Source: Bradysia coprophila
Lineage: Eukaryota; Arthropoda; Insecta; Diptera; Sciaridae
NCBI RefSeq assembly: GCF_014529535.1
Contig: NW_023503371.1
Span: forward strand, 989,778 to 1,053,777
DNA: 64,000 nucleotides
Direction: 5' to 3'
Positions within the stretch are counted from its first letter, which is position 1. Each line of letters begins with the position of its first letter. A program made the position numbers and the translations under genes. The notes beneath the pieces were generated by a model that saw nothing but the letters and a program-made list of their open reading frames with translations, ran no database searches and was not told the origin of the DNA. Below are positions 59,004 to 64,000 of the stretch, piece by piece.

Positions 59004-60110
59004 GATGGAGTTTTCACATAATAAATTATGTAAAAACACTAGAAGATACTTATATAGGTCCTTAGATGACAGTTCATCTTAAATGTAAACAAAAAATATG
59101 GCGTCAATCTTGTCGTTTTTATTATGATTGTCGTTGTTATATGCTCATAGCGGCCATATTTTTTGTTTACTTTCATCGTTTGCCTGTAACATGTTTGAAA
59201 AATGCTATCTATGAACCATGCTGGTCTAACAAAATCAGAACAAACGTTCAATATACCAATCGAAACGTTCACAATAAATGAATGTTATGGAGTAGGAAGT
59301 ATGGGGTAATAAACTTAATCCACAGGCGCTGAAATTTATAAACCAAGTGAAAATTAAAATATTTATATTGTTGAAAAGTCTGATACTACCCGCGGATATG
59401 AATATTTTTCTCAACTCAGTGACAAAAATTAAAATTTCCGTTGTCCTTTTTGAGAAAAACGTTGTATGCAGCTCTGTAATAAATGCAGTTTTGAGTACAT
59501 GATATTACATTCTGGTACCCAAAAAAGCATGTATCACTCGGTTGTATTAAAACAAATAGTACATTTTGTTACGAGTGATGAAAAGTTGAAGTTACCGAAA
59601 GCTTACCGAAAAATTCAGCTTTCATCACGAGTCACAAACGACGATTTGTGCGCTTGAAAACTGAAATGAGACGAAACTACAACAAAAGAAATCAATATAG
59701 AGCCATTTCAACAATAAAGCATGCACATTTGATCGCGGCCGGAAAAATAAATATGAAAATCCATTTTAATGACCGCAAATACCACTCTCTCTGAGAGGTA
59801 CTGACCCTTCCATTGCCACCCAAATCACGCATGATAAAGTTCAGTTTTTGCAGCGCAGTTGCAGAAATAACTATTATGCAATTCAGTGAATGTTATTTTA
59901 ACCAGTTTTATTTCATCAAAAAAACAGTGCGAAATTTTTTTATACCACCCAAAATCAACCAGTCATTTATTCACTTACAAGTGAGCGTATGTAAAATTGA
60001 GGCTACTTGATCAAAAATGAAATTTTAATGCTTCGGGCCGAAAATGAGGGCAATTTTTGATTTTTTTTTTCTTGAATTTAATTTTCGGCCCTTTGCATGA
60101 AAACTCACAT

Positions 60111-60185
60111 GTGTACCCTGCTTCGGACGATTGATTTTAGGCCCTTTCGCTTGTCGCTAAAATCAATCGTGCAAATCAGGTACAC
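60111..60185. repeat. Small cruciform-type palindrome
   Basis: Outer GTGTACCCTG pairs with CAGGTACAC and inner CGATTGATTTTAG with CTAAAATCAATCG, with a short 'gccctttcgcttgtcg' loop. Possibly the remnant of a tiny MITE. Confidence 0.6.
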
Positions 60186-60622
60186 AAATGACTACTGAGT
60201 TCAGTTCAAAGAAATAATCATGTATGGTTTGGTGTACTGTGATCGATTTTAGATTTTGTTTTTCAATGGAAATTTTGATTTTTTTTTTGTTTAGTATATG
60301 TGCGCCCAGAATTCACTCACTGAATTGCATAAAACGTTGTATGAAACCCGAATGGAATGCTGGTATTTTTATCGCTTTTATGGCTTCGCCTCGGTTTACA
60401 ATCGACAGCTAGTTGCTATAAAATACCTTCATATGATTCTTGTTACATTTTGTTAATAAATTCTACTTCACACATTCAACGGAGTCAACGTTATTGAATT
60501 TAGAATTTTCGTGCATGGAACCGACGCACGCAGCACTGCTATGCAAAAAGTGTCAGCACTGTTTACTCATCCAGTACCTCCAGTACAGAAACGAGAAAGA
60601 CTTACGAAATACGTAAAAAATA

Positions 60623-60632
60623 TTTTCGCGCC
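60623..60632 (+). promoter_or_regulatory. E2F-like site upstream of MCM5
   Basis: TTTTCGCGCC lies 98 bp before the MCM5 start codon and fits the E2F consensus TTTSSCGC/TTTCGCGC. MCM genes are classic E2F targets at G1/S, so position and sequence agree. It is the only such site noticed in the gene's near upstream region. Confidence 0.6.
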
Positions 60633-60729
60633 TTAAGTCAGCTGTATATGAAGCGTTTGAAAACTTGGATAATCGAATCCAACATTCTTAAATCGGAAGT
60701 GACAATAATAACAAGAAAATCGTATTACA

Positions 60730-63469
<2,740 letters not shown>

Positions 63470-64000
63470 AACTGTGTTTGGCATTGTTTGTCATCTCTGG
63501 TGTTATTGTTTGTATCAAAATAAAAAAATTAAAATCAATTACGTTAATGTCTTATTCGATCAAGCGTCTCATTGTATGCGTTTAGATTTTTGTGCTTTTC
63601 TTTTTTTCTATTTAAAACAACGAAATCAATAAAACAAAAATTGTTAACTTTAATTGACACGACACAGTCTTTTGTTTTGGTAATATACTTAAACGAATAG
63701 AATGGAGTGATTGCATCAATCATCAGCAACTCTTAATGGGACAGTAAAGAATCGATGATATCGGATTAGCGAACACTATTTCATGGATATTCGCCTCTGA
63801 GGTGTGCTGCTTTCGTAACACCTACATATAAGTGGTTCGATAATTTACATTTTTACTGCACTATAGGCGTAAAGGGCTCCGGGAATGTGGTGTCATCCAG
63901 AAGGTGTGTATGTTTGAAGTTGTCATTATGTGGGCGGCATTACAGCAATTTTCCGGGTCAGGTATATTCTTATTACTATGCCAGCAAATTTCGACAAGCA
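63470..64000. other. MCM5 3' UTR and downstream flank
   Basis: AATAAA at 63519-63524 is the likely MCM5 poly(A) signal, with a second 'aataaaac' near 63629. The rest of the window shows no gene or element that I can recognise. Confidence 0.55.

Larger units (their letters stand above)
58355..60622. other. Intergenic, small palindromes only
   Basis: AT-rich. Besides the hairpins at 58951-59003 and 60111-60185, there is a partial palindrome at 59570-59637 (GTTACGAGTGATGAAAA against TTTCATCACGAGTCAC). No gene seen. Confidence 0.45.

Overview
This is eukaryotic DNA with insect-type genes. It is AT-rich and intron-split, with many introns of 50-75 nt, long gene-poor stretches full of hairpin-type transposons, and proteins that read as insect orthologues. 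A dipteran is the best guess, probably a lower fly such as a fungus gnat. That is inferred from MCM5, PRMT1, fatty acyl-CoA reductase and DM4/DM12 family genes plus intron sizes, not from a database match.

Layout. 1-1132 (-): the 5' part of a fatty acyl-CoA reductase gene, cut by the window edge. 8.2-13.0 kb: two members of a small secreted/membrane family with paired C-x5-C and C-x6-C motifs (DM4/DM12 type), one on + (8186-9951) and one on - (11680-13017). A third lies at 24740-26256 (+). 13-24 kb is a transposon graveyard: several long foldback elements, a short LTR retrotransposon with apparently identical LTRs, a 20-bp palindromic satellite, and a three-deep nest of small DNA transposons. 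28.8-48.0 kb: one long gene (+) for a Tyr/Arg/Ser-rich protein ending in a charged helix. One first coding exon appears able to splice in phase 0 to three alternative 3' ends. 50.6-51.9 kb: an unrecognised acidic protein gene (+) whose 5' end I could not resolve. 55.1-56.7 kb (-): PRMT1, the main type I protein arginine methyltransferase, complete in four coding exons. 60.7-63.5 kb (+): MCM5, a replicative helicase subunit, complete in eight coding exons (733 residues), with an E2F-like site about 100 bp upstream.

The genes do not form one pathway. FAR is lipid metabolism, PRMT1 is protein/histone methylation, MCM5 is DNA replication, and the 28.8-48 kb gene is probably structural. What connects the window is shared repeats: one MITE family occurs at about 0.9, 6.1, 23.3/24.0 and 58.2 kb, another at 18.7 and 48.8 kb, another at 8.7 and 10.1 kb, and a ~60-bp tandem unit at 21.1 and 37.5 kb. 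No prokaryotic system, CRISPR array, rRNA or tRNA was recognised. All exon boundaries were placed by hand from GT/AG sites, reading phase and family resemblance.
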